Assembly (NCBI RefSeq): GCF_963664555.1
Contig: NZ_OY761461.1
Coordinates: forward strand, 4,071,769 to 4,135,768
Length of the DNA stretch: 64,000 bases
DNA from: Labilibaculum sp.
GTDB lineage: Bacteria; Bacteroidota; Bacteroidia; Bacteroidales; Marinifilaceae
Direction: 5' to 3'
Shown here: positions 1-7,463 of the stretch, piece by piece
Position numbering within the stretch: position 1 is the first letter of the stretch
Layout of the letters: every line of letters starts with the position of its first letter
Program-made: the position numbers and the translations under genes
Notes under the pieces: generated by a model
What the model saw: only the letters and a program-made list of their open reading frames with translations
Told to the model about the DNA's origin: nothing
Database searches by the model: none

Positions 1-422
1 TCGGCATAAAACTCAACATCCTCGACATAACGCTTGGCATACTTTACTGCGCGGACAGCACGGTCAAGTATCTCCTCGGGGGTTGAATTCAATTTTGATT
101 TTATGTGATAAGGAGAAGTACCGATTCCGGTGTGAATTCTTCCTCTTTTCGCAAATTTAAGAGCCTCAGCAGCTACCTCAATATCCTTTTCAACAGCACG
201 GGTAAGAGCACAGATAATGGGATTACTAACCGCCTTGGCTATTTCGACGACTGAATTGAAATCTCCCGGGCTTGAAACAGGAAAACCTGCTTCTATAACA
301 TCCACTCCAAGAGCCTCTAAAGTTCTGGCTACTTCAATTTTCTCAATTGTATTCAATTGACATCCCGGAACTTGTTCACCATCTCTAAGTGTGGTGTCGA
401 AAATAAATATTTTATCACTCAT
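1..422 (-). CDS. leuA: 2-isopropylmalate synthase, N-terminal part (cut by window edge)
   Basis: The reading frame is open from the left edge to an ATG at 420-422. The translation starts MSDKIFIFDTTLRDGEQVPG, the signature of the HMGL-like TIM barrel of 2-isopropylmalate synthase, where R and D of TLRDGEQ bind substrate and metal. It then continues with a VDVIEAGFP segment and HTGIGTSP, typical of LeuA rather than citramalate or homocitrate synthase, although the specificity domain lies outside the window. The enzyme condenses acetyl-CoA with 2-oxoisovalerate, the first committed step to leucine. It follows ilvD-B-N-C on the same strand after a 454-nt gap that contains a candidate leader peptide, so it may have its own attenuator. 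About 140 codons are visible of the roughly 380-520 expected. Confidence 0.93.
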   Translation of the reverse strand, partial: MSDKIFIFDTTLRDGEQVPGCQLNTIEKIEVARTLEALGVDVIEAGFPVSSPGDFNSVVEIAKAVSNPIICALTRAVEKDIEVAAEALKFAKRGRIHTGIGTSPYHIKSKLNSTPEEILDRAVRAVKYAKRYVEDVEFYA

Positions 423-464
423 TGTATTTGTGTTTTTACGTATACTGTTACTAGTTTTTGCTGC

Positions 465-528
465 AAAAAAAAATCCCCCCTGTCTTCGGAAGAACCTTGC
501 TTTATAACCTTACATTAGTTGGGATATT
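465..528 (-). terminator. Candidate attenuator before leuA (weak hairpin plus U tract)
   Basis: Transcribed leftward, a run of six G and GGGA is followed by nine U (A tract at 465-473 on the plus strand). The only C-rich partner is UCCC near 521-525, giving a 4-5 bp stem around a long loop that itself holds a small UCUU/AAGA hairpin. The U tract is convincing but the stem is not canonical. GGAAGA at the end of the leader ORF (536-541) can pair with UCUUCC in this region, which would be the alternative fold. Confidence 0.35.
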
Positions 529-607
529 ACACAGTCTTCCTTGTTGATTCTCCAATAATGAGATCAATAATCAGGTTAAAACCAATAAGAATACTGTCAT
601 AAATCAT
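527..607 (-). CDS. Candidate leader peptide upstream of leuA (Ile/Leu-rich, 26 aa)
   Basis: A 26-codon ORF starts at an ATG at 605-607 and stops at TAA 527-529. It contains 7 Ile, 3 Leu and 1 Val; the densest part reads ILIGFNLIIDLII. Placement before leuA, the end-product codon content and a following G-rich/U9 element suggest a leucine/isoleucine-responsive leader ORF. It is less enriched than the two ilvD leaders and its terminator is weak. TAnnTTTG-like boxes on this strand at 663-670 and 757-764 lack well-spaced upstream TTTG partners, so it is unclear whether leuA has its own promoter or this works as an internal attenuator of the ilv transcript. Confidence 0.4.
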   Translation of the reverse strand: MIYDSILIGFNLIIDLIIGESTRKTV

Positions 608-876
608 CTTACTAAAATTTTGTACTGTTTTAGAATAACAGGAGAAATCTCCCAATCCCTGACAAACCTAAAAACTTATGGCCTTTGGGAAAAACAATTA
701 TTCATTTGCAACTACGATCTTCAAACTAATTCAAATACATTTCCAGAAACACAAACCAAACATAAATCCCTATTAACCTGCAAACTAAGGCAAACTTTGT
801 TTTCTTATTAATGGGACATCCAAGCTTGAAATAAACCTGACAGGATTTAAAAACCTGTCAGGTTTTGAATGTATTT

Positions 877-1923
877 CTAGTTATTTTCCGGTCTTAATTT
901 ACGAACGGCAGTACCCGCCTGCCACATTTCACTTTCGCGAAGTTCCTTTAATTCAGCATCCAGTTTCACACGATAATCGCTTTGACTGTTCGAATCAATA
1001 GAACGTTGTGCTTCGTTACCGGCAGCAACCTCTTTATACAATTTTTCGAAAACCGGCTTAGTCGCATCACGGAAAGGCTTCCACCAATCCAATGCTCCAC
1101 GTTGTGCTGTTGTTGAAGTATTTGCATACATCCAATCCATTCCATTTTCAGCAACCAATGGCATTAAACTCTGAGTTAACTCTTCTACAGTTTCGTTAAA
1201 CGCTTCAGAAGGAGAATGTCCGTTAGAACGAAGAACTTCATACTGTGCAGCAAAAATTCCTTGGATACATCCCATCAATGTGCCACGCTCACCCGTTAAA
1301 TCCGAGTAAACTTCTCTTTTAAAAGTGGTCTCGAACAGGTAACCTGAACCAACACCAATTCCTAATGCCACAACACGATCGAAAGCTCTTCCTGTTGCAT
1401 CCTGAAAAATCGCGTACGAAGAATTCAAACCACGTCCTTCCAAAAACATTCTTCTTAAACTGGTTCCTGATCCTTTGGGAGCAACCAAGATAACATCAAC
1501 ATCAGCTGGAGGTACAATATTCGTCCGCTCTTTGTAGGTGATACCAAAACCATGAGAAAAATAAAGCGCTTTTCCAGGTTTCAAATATTTCTGTACTGTT
1601 GGCCACACAGCAATCTGTCCGGCATCTGATAACAAATATTGAATAACGGTAGCTTTGTCAAGAGCTTCCTCGATTTCGAATAAAGTTTCTCCTGGAACCC
1701 AACCATCAGCGACAGCTTTATCCCAGGTTTTAGAATCTTTACGCTGACCAACGATTACGTTAAAACCGTTATCCTTTAAATTTAATGATTGACCTGGTCC
1801 CTGAACACCATATCCGATAACCGCAATGGTTTCATCTTTCATTACTTCACGTGCTTTTTCCAATGAAAATTCTTCACGTGTAACTACTTTTTCTTCAACG
1901 CCACCAAAGTTTATTGTTGCCAT
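877..1923 (-). CDS. ilvC: Ketol-acid reductoisomerase
   Basis: 348 aa. It converts acetolactate and acetohydroxybutyrate to the dihydroxy acids using NAD(P)H and Mg2+, the second common step of valine and isoleucine synthesis. The N-terminal Rossmann fold shows IAVIGYGVQGPGQSLNLKD (about residues 33-51), followed by FSHGFGI and APKGSGTSLR. The C-terminal knotted metal-binding domain has the conserved DLTGERGTL with E in position for metal binding and NTVEEL-like and NTSTTAQRGALDW segments. The length matches the class I-like Bacteroidota form. It is the fourth gene of ilvD-B-N-C. Gaps of about 100 nt on either side carry short degenerate repeats instead of promoters that I can recognise. Confidence 0.97.
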   Translation of the reverse strand: MATINFGGVEEKVVTREEFSLEKAREVMKDETIAVIGYGVQGPGQSLNLKDNGFNVIVGQRKDSKTWDKAVADGWVPGETLFEIEEALDKATVIQYLLSDAGQIAVWPTVQKYLKPGKALYFSHGFGITYKERTNIVPPADVDVILVAPKGSGTSLRRMFLEGRGLNSSYAIFQDATGRAFDRVVALGIGVGSGYLFETTFKREVYSDLTGERGTLMGCIQGIFAAQYEVLRSNGHSPSEAFNETVEELTQSLMPLVAENGMDWMYANTSTTAQRGALDWWKPFRDATKPVFEKLYKEVAAGNEAQRSIDSNSQSDYRVKLDAELKELRESEMWQAGTAVRKLRPENN

Positions 1924-1931
1924 TTTTTCTA

Positions 1932-2016
1932 TTTTTAGATATTAGATTTTAGATATTAGATTTTGAGAGTGAAATGTGAACGATTCTATTTTCTCACATC
2001 TCATTTCTATCATCTT
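1932..2016. repeat. Short dispersed intergenic repeat (ttagatattagat family)
   Basis: The gap between ilvN and ilvC repeats the phrase tttagatattagat twice, followed by variants of gtgaacg and ctcacatctcat. Related phrases sit in the ilvB-ilvN gap (2549-2583) and before the flavodoxin gene (23566-23645). All are intergenic. They look like a low-complexity dispersed repeat family; function unknown. Confidence 0.5.
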
Positions 2017-2026
2017 ACATCTATTT

Positions 2027-2542
2027 TTAATTTGATAATTCTTTTAAATAACTTGTAAATTCTTTTTGCTGACAGGATACAGCAACCCGACCCGAACGGG
2101 CAAACTGAAGTACACCAAATTGCTCCAATTCATTGAATAATTCCTGGTTTTCAGCCTTATATCCCACTTTTTCAATCACCAGAAAATCCGGATGAACGGT
2201 AAGAATTTTCGCATTCTGACTTCTCATTAATGCTTCCAGATTTCCATTCAAATCGGGAGAATTTGCAATTTTAAAGAGTGCCACTTCCTGATGAACAATC
2301 TCATCAGCCTCAAAAAAGAAGGCCTTAAATACCCCGATGATCTTTTCTATTTGACGAACCACATTCTCAACTTTCATTTCATCCATAAAAGCAACAATGG
2401 TATATCGGGAAACTCCTTTTACTTCCGATTCGGAAACAGTTAAGCTTTCTATGTTAATTTTTCTTCTCGAGAAAACGATGGTTACTTCATTCAACAAACC
2501 GATGTCGTTTTCAGAAAAAACTGTAATTGTATATTCTTTCAT
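2027..2542 (-). CDS. ilvN: Acetolactate synthase, small regulatory subunit
   Basis: 171 aa, the usual size of IlvN/IlvH. The N-terminal ACT domain (MKEYTITVFSENDIGLLNEV, about residues 1-75) binds the feedback inhibitor valine in this family; a second ACT-like/C-terminal domain follows from about residue 80 (VALFKI... to the end). It forms a complex with the catalytic IlvB subunit encoded immediately upstream in transcription order, 105 nt away. Conserved glycine and leucine positions of the ACT fold (DIGLLNEVTIVFSRRKINIESL) are visible. It is part of the ilv operon and presumably attenuator-controlled with it. Confidence 0.94.
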   Translation of the reverse strand: MKEYTITVFSENDIGLLNEVTIVFSRRKINIESLTVSESEVKGVSRYTIVAFMDEMKVENVVRQIEKIIGVFKAFFFEADEIVHQEVALFKIANSPDLNGNLEALMRSQNAKILTVHPDFLVIEKVGYKAENQELFNELEQFGVLQFARSGRVAVSCQQKEFTSYLKELSN

Positions 2543-2647
2543 TTTATTTAGATATTAGATGTGAGAAATGAGATACGAGATAAAACTCAACAAATGGTTT
2601 ATTCTCTTCACTTTTAGCCTTTAAACCTTCTCCTTTTACTTTATTAC

Positions 2648-4384
2648 TTATTCCAATCGCATATCCGATACTGCTGCTCCAGGTGCAATCATTGGCAGTA
2701 CGTTACACTCCGTCTCAACAATCACTTCTAAAAAGAAAGCGCCTGGTGTTTCCAGCATTTCTTTTATTGCTGCATCCAAATCTTCTCTTTTAGATACTCT
2801 TTTCCCTTTGATTCCGTATCCATCAACGATCTTTACAAAATCAGGATTCTCCAGCTGAGTATTTGAAAACCGCTGTTCGAAAAACAAATCCTGCCACTGA
2901 CGAACCATTCCTAAAAATGAGTTGTTCAGTACAATTGTTTTAACCGGCAAGCTATACTGTTTGATTACCGCAAGTTCCTGTAAAGTCATTTGGAATCCGC
3001 CATCTCCGGAAACAGATACAACCGTCGCACCCATATCAGCTATTTGAGCTCCAATGGCTGCAGGCAAACCAAATCCCATGGTTCCCAATCCTCCTGATGT
3101 GATCTGGGTATTTGGTTTTTTAAACTCATAATACCTGGCACTTGTCATTTGGTGCTGCCCTACATCGGTACACAAAATAGCTTCTCCATTGGTCTGTTCC
3201 GATAACAATCGAATTACCTCGGCCATGTTAATGTTTTCCTTATTGGCATAAGCCTGCTTACTAATTACTTTATCAAACTCAAGCTGATAGTAATCTTTGA
3301 AAGTCTTCATCCAATCTGCCTTTTCTCCACCACTAACCAACTTATTCAGTTCGGTTAAAGCTTCTTTGGCATCTGCAAATACAGGTACATCAACTGTAAT
3401 ATTCTTGTTGTGTTCTGATCTGTCTATATCAATATGAATGATTTTTGCCTGTTTGGCATATTTTGCTGTATCTCCGGTTACTCTGTCGTCGAAACGCATA
3501 CCCACAGCAATCAAAACATCGCATTCGTTGGTATTCATATTCGGACCATAATTTCCATGCATTCCTAACATTCCAACATATAACGGATGATCGGTAGGGA
3601 ATGATGATAATCCCAATAAGGTACAAGCAACCGGAATCTGAGTTTTCTCAACAAATTCCATCAATTCTTTTTCGGCTCCCGAAAGAGAAATTCCTTGTCC
3701 GGCCAGAAGCAATGGTTTCTTAGCTCCATTGATTAATGTTGCAGCAGCTTCAATCTCCGACTGATCTAATTTTGGAACCGGCTGATAAGAACGAACTCCT
3801 TCGCACTTTTTATAGTCATAATCCGCTATAGCAATCTGAGCATCTTTTGTAATATCAATTAATACCGGACCCGGACGACCAGAACCGGCAATATAGAAGG
3901 CTTTAGCAATTACTTTAGCTATTTCATCAGCTCTTGTGATTTGATAATTCCATTTTGTTACCGGCATGGATAAGCCAACCATATTGGTTTCCTGAAAAGC
4001 ATCTGTTCCCAATAAACCACTGGCAACTTGTCCCGTAATTACAACCATAGGAGTTGAATCCAGATATGCATCTGCCAATCCGGTAATTACATTTGTTGCG
4101 CCAGGTCCCGAAGTTGTAAAACACACACCTGGTTTTTTACTAATTCTCGCATAAGCCTGGGCCGAATGCATTGCTCCCTGTTCATGTCGGGACATGTACT
4201 GCTTCATTTCATTCTGATAATCGTACAAAGCATCGTAAACAGGCATAATTGCACCACCAATGTATCCAAACATGGTATCTACATTTTCCTGAATAAGCGT
4301 TCGAACCAAAATCTCGGCTCCCGATATTCTTTCAATGGTTTTACTCATTCCATTTGTATTTTTTGTTTTTGCTGCTACTTCCAT
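2648..4384 (-). CDS. ilvB: Acetolactate synthase, catalytic subunit
   Basis: 578 aa ThDP- and FAD-dependent enzyme that makes acetolactate from two pyruvates and acetohydroxybutyrate from pyruvate plus 2-oxobutyrate. The catalytic Glu lies in the N-terminal PYR domain in SRHEQGAMHSAQAYAR. FTTSGPGATN and DAFQETNMVGLSMPVTK are classic AHAS segments. The C-terminal PP domain has the ThDP motif GDGGFQMTLQELAVIKQY...NNSFLGMVRQWQ. The predicted start includes a short N-terminal extension; a second in-frame Met at residue 13 (MSKTIERISG) is an equally plausible start. The gene pairs with ilvN downstream. Confidence 0.96.
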   Translation of the reverse strand: MEVAAKTKNTNGMSKTIERISGAEILVRTLIQENVDTMFGYIGGAIMPVYDALYDYQNEMKQYMSRHEQGAMHSAQAYARISKKPGVCFTTSGPGATNVITGLADAYLDSTPMVVITGQVASGLLGTDAFQETNMVGLSMPVTKWNYQITRADEIAKVIAKAFYIAGSGRPGPVLIDITKDAQIAIADYDYKKCEGVRSYQPVPKLDQSEIEAAATLINGAKKPLLLAGQGISLSGAEKELMEFVEKTQIPVACTLLGLSSFPTDHPLYVGMLGMHGNYGPNMNTNECDVLIAVGMRFDDRVTGDTAKYAKQAKIIHIDIDRSEHNKNITVDVPVFADAKEALTELNKLVSGGEKADWMKTFKDYYQLEFDKVISKQAYANKENINMAEVIRLLSEQTNGEAILCTDVGQHQMTSARYYEFKKPNTQITSGGLGTMGFGLPAAIGAQIADMGATVVSVSGDGGFQMTLQELAVIKQYSLPVKTIVLNNSFLGMVRQWQDLFFEQRFSNTQLENPDFVKIVDGYGIKGKRVSKREDLDAAIKEMLETPGAFFLEVIVETECNVLPMIAPGAAVSDMRLE

Positions 4385-4475
4385 TGTGTTTGTTGTTTTT
4401 AGCCAAAAATCGAAAACTTTAAGTCTTGAATTTCTTTACGTTTTTGATCCCGATTATTAATTCTTAATTAATAAT

Positions 4476-6311
4476 TCATAATTGTCTTATTGCGCCCTTA
4501 TCTGCCGAGGACACGAGTCTTGAATAAGCTTGCAGAGCTTTTGAAACCTGACGGTTACGTCCTCGAGGCACAAATGCTTCCTGACCAAATGCTTCTTCCT
4601 CTTTTCTTCTCTGTGCTAATTCCTCATCAGAAATACAGACATTAATACTTCTATTAGGGATACTGATTTCAATTTTATCACCATTCTGAATTAAAGCAAT
4701 TGCGCCTCCGGCTCCTGCTTCAGGAGACACATGCCCAATTGATAATCCAGAAGTTCCACCAGAAAAACGTCCATCAGTAATCAGGGCACATTTTGCTCCC
4801 AATCCCATTGATTTTAAGTAAGAGGTTGGATACAGCATTTCCTGCATTCCGGGTCCGCCAGCTGGTCCTTCGTAACGAATCACAACAACATCACCAGCAT
4901 TAATCTGTTTTGTAAGAATAGCTTCGCAAGCATCTTTTTGCGAATAATATACTTTTGCTGTACCTGTAAAATCGAAAACTGACGGATCTACTCCGGCTGT
5001 TTTTACAATGCTGCCGTTTGGAGCGATGTTTCCAAACAAAACGGCCAATCCACCATCTTGAGTGTAGGCATTTTCCATGCTTCGGATACAACCGGTTTCT
5101 CTGTCTTTATCCAGCTCTTTAAAAGCAGAATTTTGAGAGGCGAAAGTCAAGTTCCTACCCGATTGACCTGGTGCAGAATGGTATCTCTCCAATGCTTTAG
5201 CAGTCAATTTTTCAGAAAATAGGTCATTCAATTCCAAAGCTTCTTTTAAGCTGGCCGAGTCGACACGATATACATCGGTATTTAAAAGATTGCCGCGATC
5301 CAATTCTGCCAGAATACTCATGATTCCTCCCGCCCTGTTCACATCTTCGATGTAATATTTAGGTGAATTTGGAGCTACTTTGCACAAATTAGGTGTTTTA
5401 CGAGACAGCTCATCCATATCTTTCATGGTGAAATCAACTTCGGCTTCATGGGCAATTGCCAACAAATGAAGCACAGTGTTTGTTGATCCTCCCATTGCAA
5501 TATCCAATGTCATTGCATTTCTAAAAGCATCTATTGTAGCAATTGATCTAGGTAAAACCCGATCGTCACCCTCTTTGTAATATTTATCAGTAATATCTAC
5601 TATGCATTGTGCCGCATCAATAAATAAATCTTTACGAAGTTTATGAGTAGCCAGTAATGTTCCGTTTCCAGCCAATGCCAAACCTAAAGCCTCATTCAAA
5701 CAGTTCATTGAATTGGCGGTGAACATTCCTGAACAACTTCCACATGTTGGACAAGCTGATTCTTCAATCTCCTGCATGCGCTCATCGCTTACGCTATCAT
5801 CACCGGCTTTTACCATGGCATCAACCAAATCAAGCTTCTCGCCTTTCGACTCACCGGCTTCCATCGGTCCGCCCGAAACAAAAACAGTTGGGATATTTAA
5901 TCGCATAGCTGCCATCATCATTCCGGGAGTGATTTTATCACAGTTGGAAATACAGATCATGGCATCAACCTTGTGCGCGTTGCATACATATTCAACACTA
6001 TCGGCAATTACGTCGCGTGAAGGCAGAGAGTAGAGCATTCCGTCGTGTCCCATTGCAATTCCATCGTCGATAGCTATCGTATTAAATTCAGCAGCAAAAT
6101 AGCCGGCCTTTTCAATTTCCGTCTTCACCATTTGCCCTACATTTTGCAAGTGCACATGTCCCGGTACAAATTGGCTGAATGAATTCACAACCGCAATAAC
6201 CGGCTTTCCGAACATGTCTTCTTTCATTCCGTTTGCCCGCCACAAGCTTCTTGCTCCTGCCATTCTTCGGCCTTGTGTCGTCTGATCACTGCGTAATTTA
6301 TTTTTATACAT
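4476..6311 (-). CDS. ilvD: Dihydroxy-acid dehydratase
   Basis: 611 aa Fe-S dehydratase that converts 2,3-dihydroxyisovalerate and dihydroxymethylvalerate to the 2-oxo acids. Three conserved Cys ligands are visible: ISNCDKITPG, then CPTCGSCSGMFTANSMNC. The C-terminal part contains RYEGPAGGPGMQEM and LITDGRFSGGTSGLSIGHVSPEA, the substrate/metal site with the conserved serine. The length fits the E. coli-type [4Fe-4S] form. It is the first structural gene of the operon; its start lies 48 nt after the U tract of the second attenuator at 6360-6391, so its transcription should require passage through both leader terminators. Confidence 0.97.
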   Translation of the reverse strand: MYKNKLRSDQTTQGRRMAGARSLWRANGMKEDMFGKPVIAVVNSFSQFVPGHVHLQNVGQMVKTEIEKAGYFAAEFNTIAIDDGIAMGHDGMLYSLPSRDVIADSVEYVCNAHKVDAMICISNCDKITPGMMMAAMRLNIPTVFVSGGPMEAGESKGEKLDLVDAMVKAGDDSVSDERMQEIEESACPTCGSCSGMFTANSMNCLNEALGLALAGNGTLLATHKLRKDLFIDAAQCIVDITDKYYKEGDDRVLPRSIATIDAFRNAMTLDIAMGGSTNTVLHLLAIAHEAEVDFTMKDMDELSRKTPNLCKVAPNSPKYYIEDVNRAGGIMSILAELDRGNLLNTDVYRVDSASLKEALELNDLFSEKLTAKALERYHSAPGQSGRNLTFASQNSAFKELDKDRETGCIRSMENAYTQDGGLAVLFGNIAPNGSIVKTAGVDPSVFDFTGTAKVYYSQKDACEAILTKQINAGDVVVIRYEGPAGGPGMQEMLYPTSYLKSMGLGAKCALITDGRFSGGTSGLSIGHVSPEAGAGGAIALIQNGDKIEISIPNRSINVCISDEELAQRRKEEEAFGQEAFVPRGRNRQVSKALQAYSRLVSSADKGAIRQL

Positions 6312-6359
6312 TTTGGTTAATTCGTTAATAGTTTATTCTTGTTTGTTTCAGTTTGCGTC

Positions 6360-6391
6360 AAAAAAAAACGCCCTTTCGTTGGAAAGAGCGC
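6360..6391 (-). terminator. ilv attenuator terminator 2
   Basis: On the minus strand CGCUCUUUC, loop CAAC, GAAAGGGCG forms a 9-bp stem with one G-U pair, followed by nine U. It lies between leader peptide 2 and ilvD. Its 5' arm (UCUUUCC, plus-strand 6381-6387) is complementary to GGGAAGA in the leader ORF (plus-strand 6430-6436), giving a 7-bp alternative pairing with one wobble that would act as antiterminator. A separate hairpin (AAUAA-UUUCG / CGAAA-UUAUU) fills the space between stop codon and terminator. Confidence 0.85.
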
Positions 6392-6413
6392 TAATAATTT
6401 CGTTTTTCGAAAG

Positions 6414-6503
6414 TTATTGTCTGTGCACGTCTTCCCTGATCATCATTCTAATAATGACAATTGAAATAATAATGACGATAATGACTACCTTAAATGATAA
6501 CAT
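6414..6503 (-). CDS. ilv leader peptide 2 (Ile/Val-rich, 29 aa)
   Basis: A 29-codon ORF with ATG at 6501-6503 and TAA at 6414-6416. Residues 5-18 read KVVIIVIIISIVII; the whole peptide has 9 Ile and 5 Val. It sits directly after terminator 1 and directly before terminator 2 of the ilvD leader, and its translation would sense charged tRNA-Ile and tRNA-Val. Seven nucleotides just after the last Ile codon can pair with the 5' arm of terminator 2, the expected region 2 of a classical attenuator. By analogy with enterobacterial ilv leaders, stalling should expose region 2 and permit readthrough, whereas completing the ORF should permit termination. No strong Shine-Dalgarno is present, as is normal in this phylum. 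Confidence 0.85.
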   Translation of the reverse strand: MLSFKVVIIVIIISIVIIRMMIREDVHRQ

Positions 6504-6517
6504 ACAATAACCGGATC

Positions 6518-6553
6518 AAAAAAAAAAAGCCCCTTCGTTTTGAAGAGGCCTTA
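6518..6553 (-). terminator. ilv attenuator terminator 1
   Basis: On the minus strand GCCUCUUC, loop AAAAC, GAAGGGGC, followed by eleven U, gives an 8-bp G+C-rich stem with one wobble, extendable by AAG/UUU. It lies between leader peptides 1 and 2. GAGGCU at the end of leader ORF 1 (plus-strand 6595-6600, overlapping the stop codon) can pair with GGCCUC in its 5' arm (plus-strand 6545-6550). An 8-bp A/U hairpin with a CGAA loop (6565-6584) lies in between and could act as spacer or pause hairpin. Confidence 0.85.
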
Positions 6554-6592
6554 GATATTTTGTAAAATTAAATTCGTTTAATTTAAATATGC

Positions 6593-6661
6593 TCAGCCTC
6601 GAATCGTGTCCAGAAGGACGCGAATAATGACGCTAATAATAATTACTGAATTAAATTGCAT
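6593..6661 (-). CDS. ilv leader peptide 1 (Ile/Val/Leu-rich, 22 aa)
   Basis: A 22-codon ORF with ATG at 6659-6661 and TGA at 6593-6595. Residues 6-17 read VIIISVIIRVLL, so it carries 6 Ile, 3 Val and 2 Leu: control codons for all three branched-chain amino acids. It is the first of two leader ORFs on the ilv transcript, about 105 nt after the predicted transcription start. Its last codons (CGA GGC TGA) form the predicted antiterminator strand, which a ribosome at the stop codon would cover. A short hairpin GUCC-UUCU-GGAC lies within the control-codon region and may serve as the 1:2 pairing. Confidence 0.85.
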   Translation of the reverse strand: MQFNSVIIISVIIRVLLDTIRG

Positions 6662-6711
6662 ATTCTTTTTGCTGGTTCGAACCTCTTAAAGATTCATAAT
6701 TTGTTTTTAAC

Positions 6712-6762
6712 TTTGTCAACGAACATCTACAATCTCTCTTTCGATCTGATTACGTTGACAAA
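6712..6762. promoter_or_regulatory. 10-bp perfect inverted repeat in the ilv 5' leader
   Basis: The arms tttgtcaacg (6712-6721) and cgttgacaaa (6753-6762) are exact reverse complements separated by 31 nt. They lie just downstream of the predicted transcription start and before leader peptide 1. The structure could be an RNA stem in the 5' UTR or a DNA operator for a dimeric repressor. The sequence alone does not decide. Confidence 0.5.
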
Positions 6763-6771
6763 TCTATGCCA

Positions 6772-6804
6772 CAAATATAAGAGGAAAAATCCCTAATTTC
6801 CAAA
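6772..6804 (-). promoter_or_regulatory. Predicted ilv operon promoter
   Basis: On the minus strand TTTG (plus-strand 6801-6804) is followed after 21 nt by TATATTTG (plus-strand 6772-6779), which fits the Bacteroidota housekeeping promoter TTTG-N19-21-TAnnTTTG. Transcription should begin around 6765 and yield a leader of roughly 450 nt before ilvD, containing both leader peptide/terminator units. Confidence 0.65.
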
Positions 6805-7044
6805 TCTTACGATTCCCAATTGCTTTTTTCAATCTAACATCAATCTAAACAACGGATGTTACACCCTGATTATCAGCACTTGTAATTTTTACACCAATAG
6901 TGATTAAATGTAATTCTCAATTGTCAAAAAACAGACAAAATAAGCTGAAAATAATTTTATGCAAAGCTTTGCGGCCTTCCAATTCCAGCTCTATTTGACG
7001 CAAAATACCCGATCCTTCTTTCTTAATTTCCTGATGCTATTCTC

Positions 7045-7085
7045 AAAAAAAAGAGACTATTGAAATTTTATTTTTCAACAGCCTC
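7045..7085 (-). terminator. Terminator after the YtxH/holin-like gene set
   Basis: On the minus strand a 13-bp stem (arms at plus-strand 7073-7085 and 7053-7065, two G-U pairs) with a 7-nt loop is followed by eight U. It lies downstream of the gene ending at 7171 and ends that transcription unit before the ilv promoter. The sequence between it and the promoter (6805-7044) shows no gene. Confidence 0.75.
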
Positions 7086-7170
7086 CAATTTTAATCGCTT
7101 ATTATTCTGTTTTTTTTTGCTATCCTTAAGTCATACTTCTGTCTTTCAAAAGTAGTCTATCTATGAAAAT

Positions 7171-7374
7171 TTAAGGAGTAGATTTCTTCCATCTTAACCG
7201 CCCTATCGCTCTTCCAAGCCAATTTCCAATACTGCTCTGAAAAAGATTTTCAGCACTAAAATTTGTTCTGGCATTTCGAAAAAAATACTCCAATTTGTAA
7301 CCAGCCAACTCTTTTTCAAGATAAAGGCGATATCTTTCTTTTTCCATATCCTTAAGTGACCGAAAGCGTTTCAT
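7171..7374 (-). CDS. Small conserved hypothetical protein, third gene of YtxH/holin-like set
   Basis: 67 aa, basic, no signal peptide or membrane segment. The sequence begins MKRFRSLKDMEKERYRLYLE, with an amphipathic helix, and has GNWLGRAIGRLRWKK near the C terminus. I do not recognise a named domain. Small basic proteins of this kind commonly follow a YtxH protein and a phage-holin-like membrane protein in Bacteroidota, and that order is seen here, so it probably belongs to the same envelope/stress module. A strong terminator follows at 7045-7085. Confidence 0.7.
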   Translation of the reverse strand: MKRFRSLKDMEKERYRLYLEKELAGYKLEYFFRNARTNFSAENLFQSSIGNWLGRAIGRLRWKKSTP

Positions 7375-7463
7375 TTAGTGTCTTTTTTTTACAGCGTCCT
7401 GTAATTGCATGTATAAAATCTGGAATAATAAGTCCATAACATTGGCATTCGAATCGATAAAAT

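Noticed and set aside
465..528. T-box or known riboswitch for branched-chain amino acids
   Set aside because: No T-box specifier loop or antiterminator sequence is visible in either the leuA or ilvD leader; the leader ORFs explain the elements.
6670..6690. tRNA T-arm-like ggttcgaacc before ilv leader 1
   Set aside because: It is a palindrome of only ten bases; no acceptor, D or anticodon arms fit around it.
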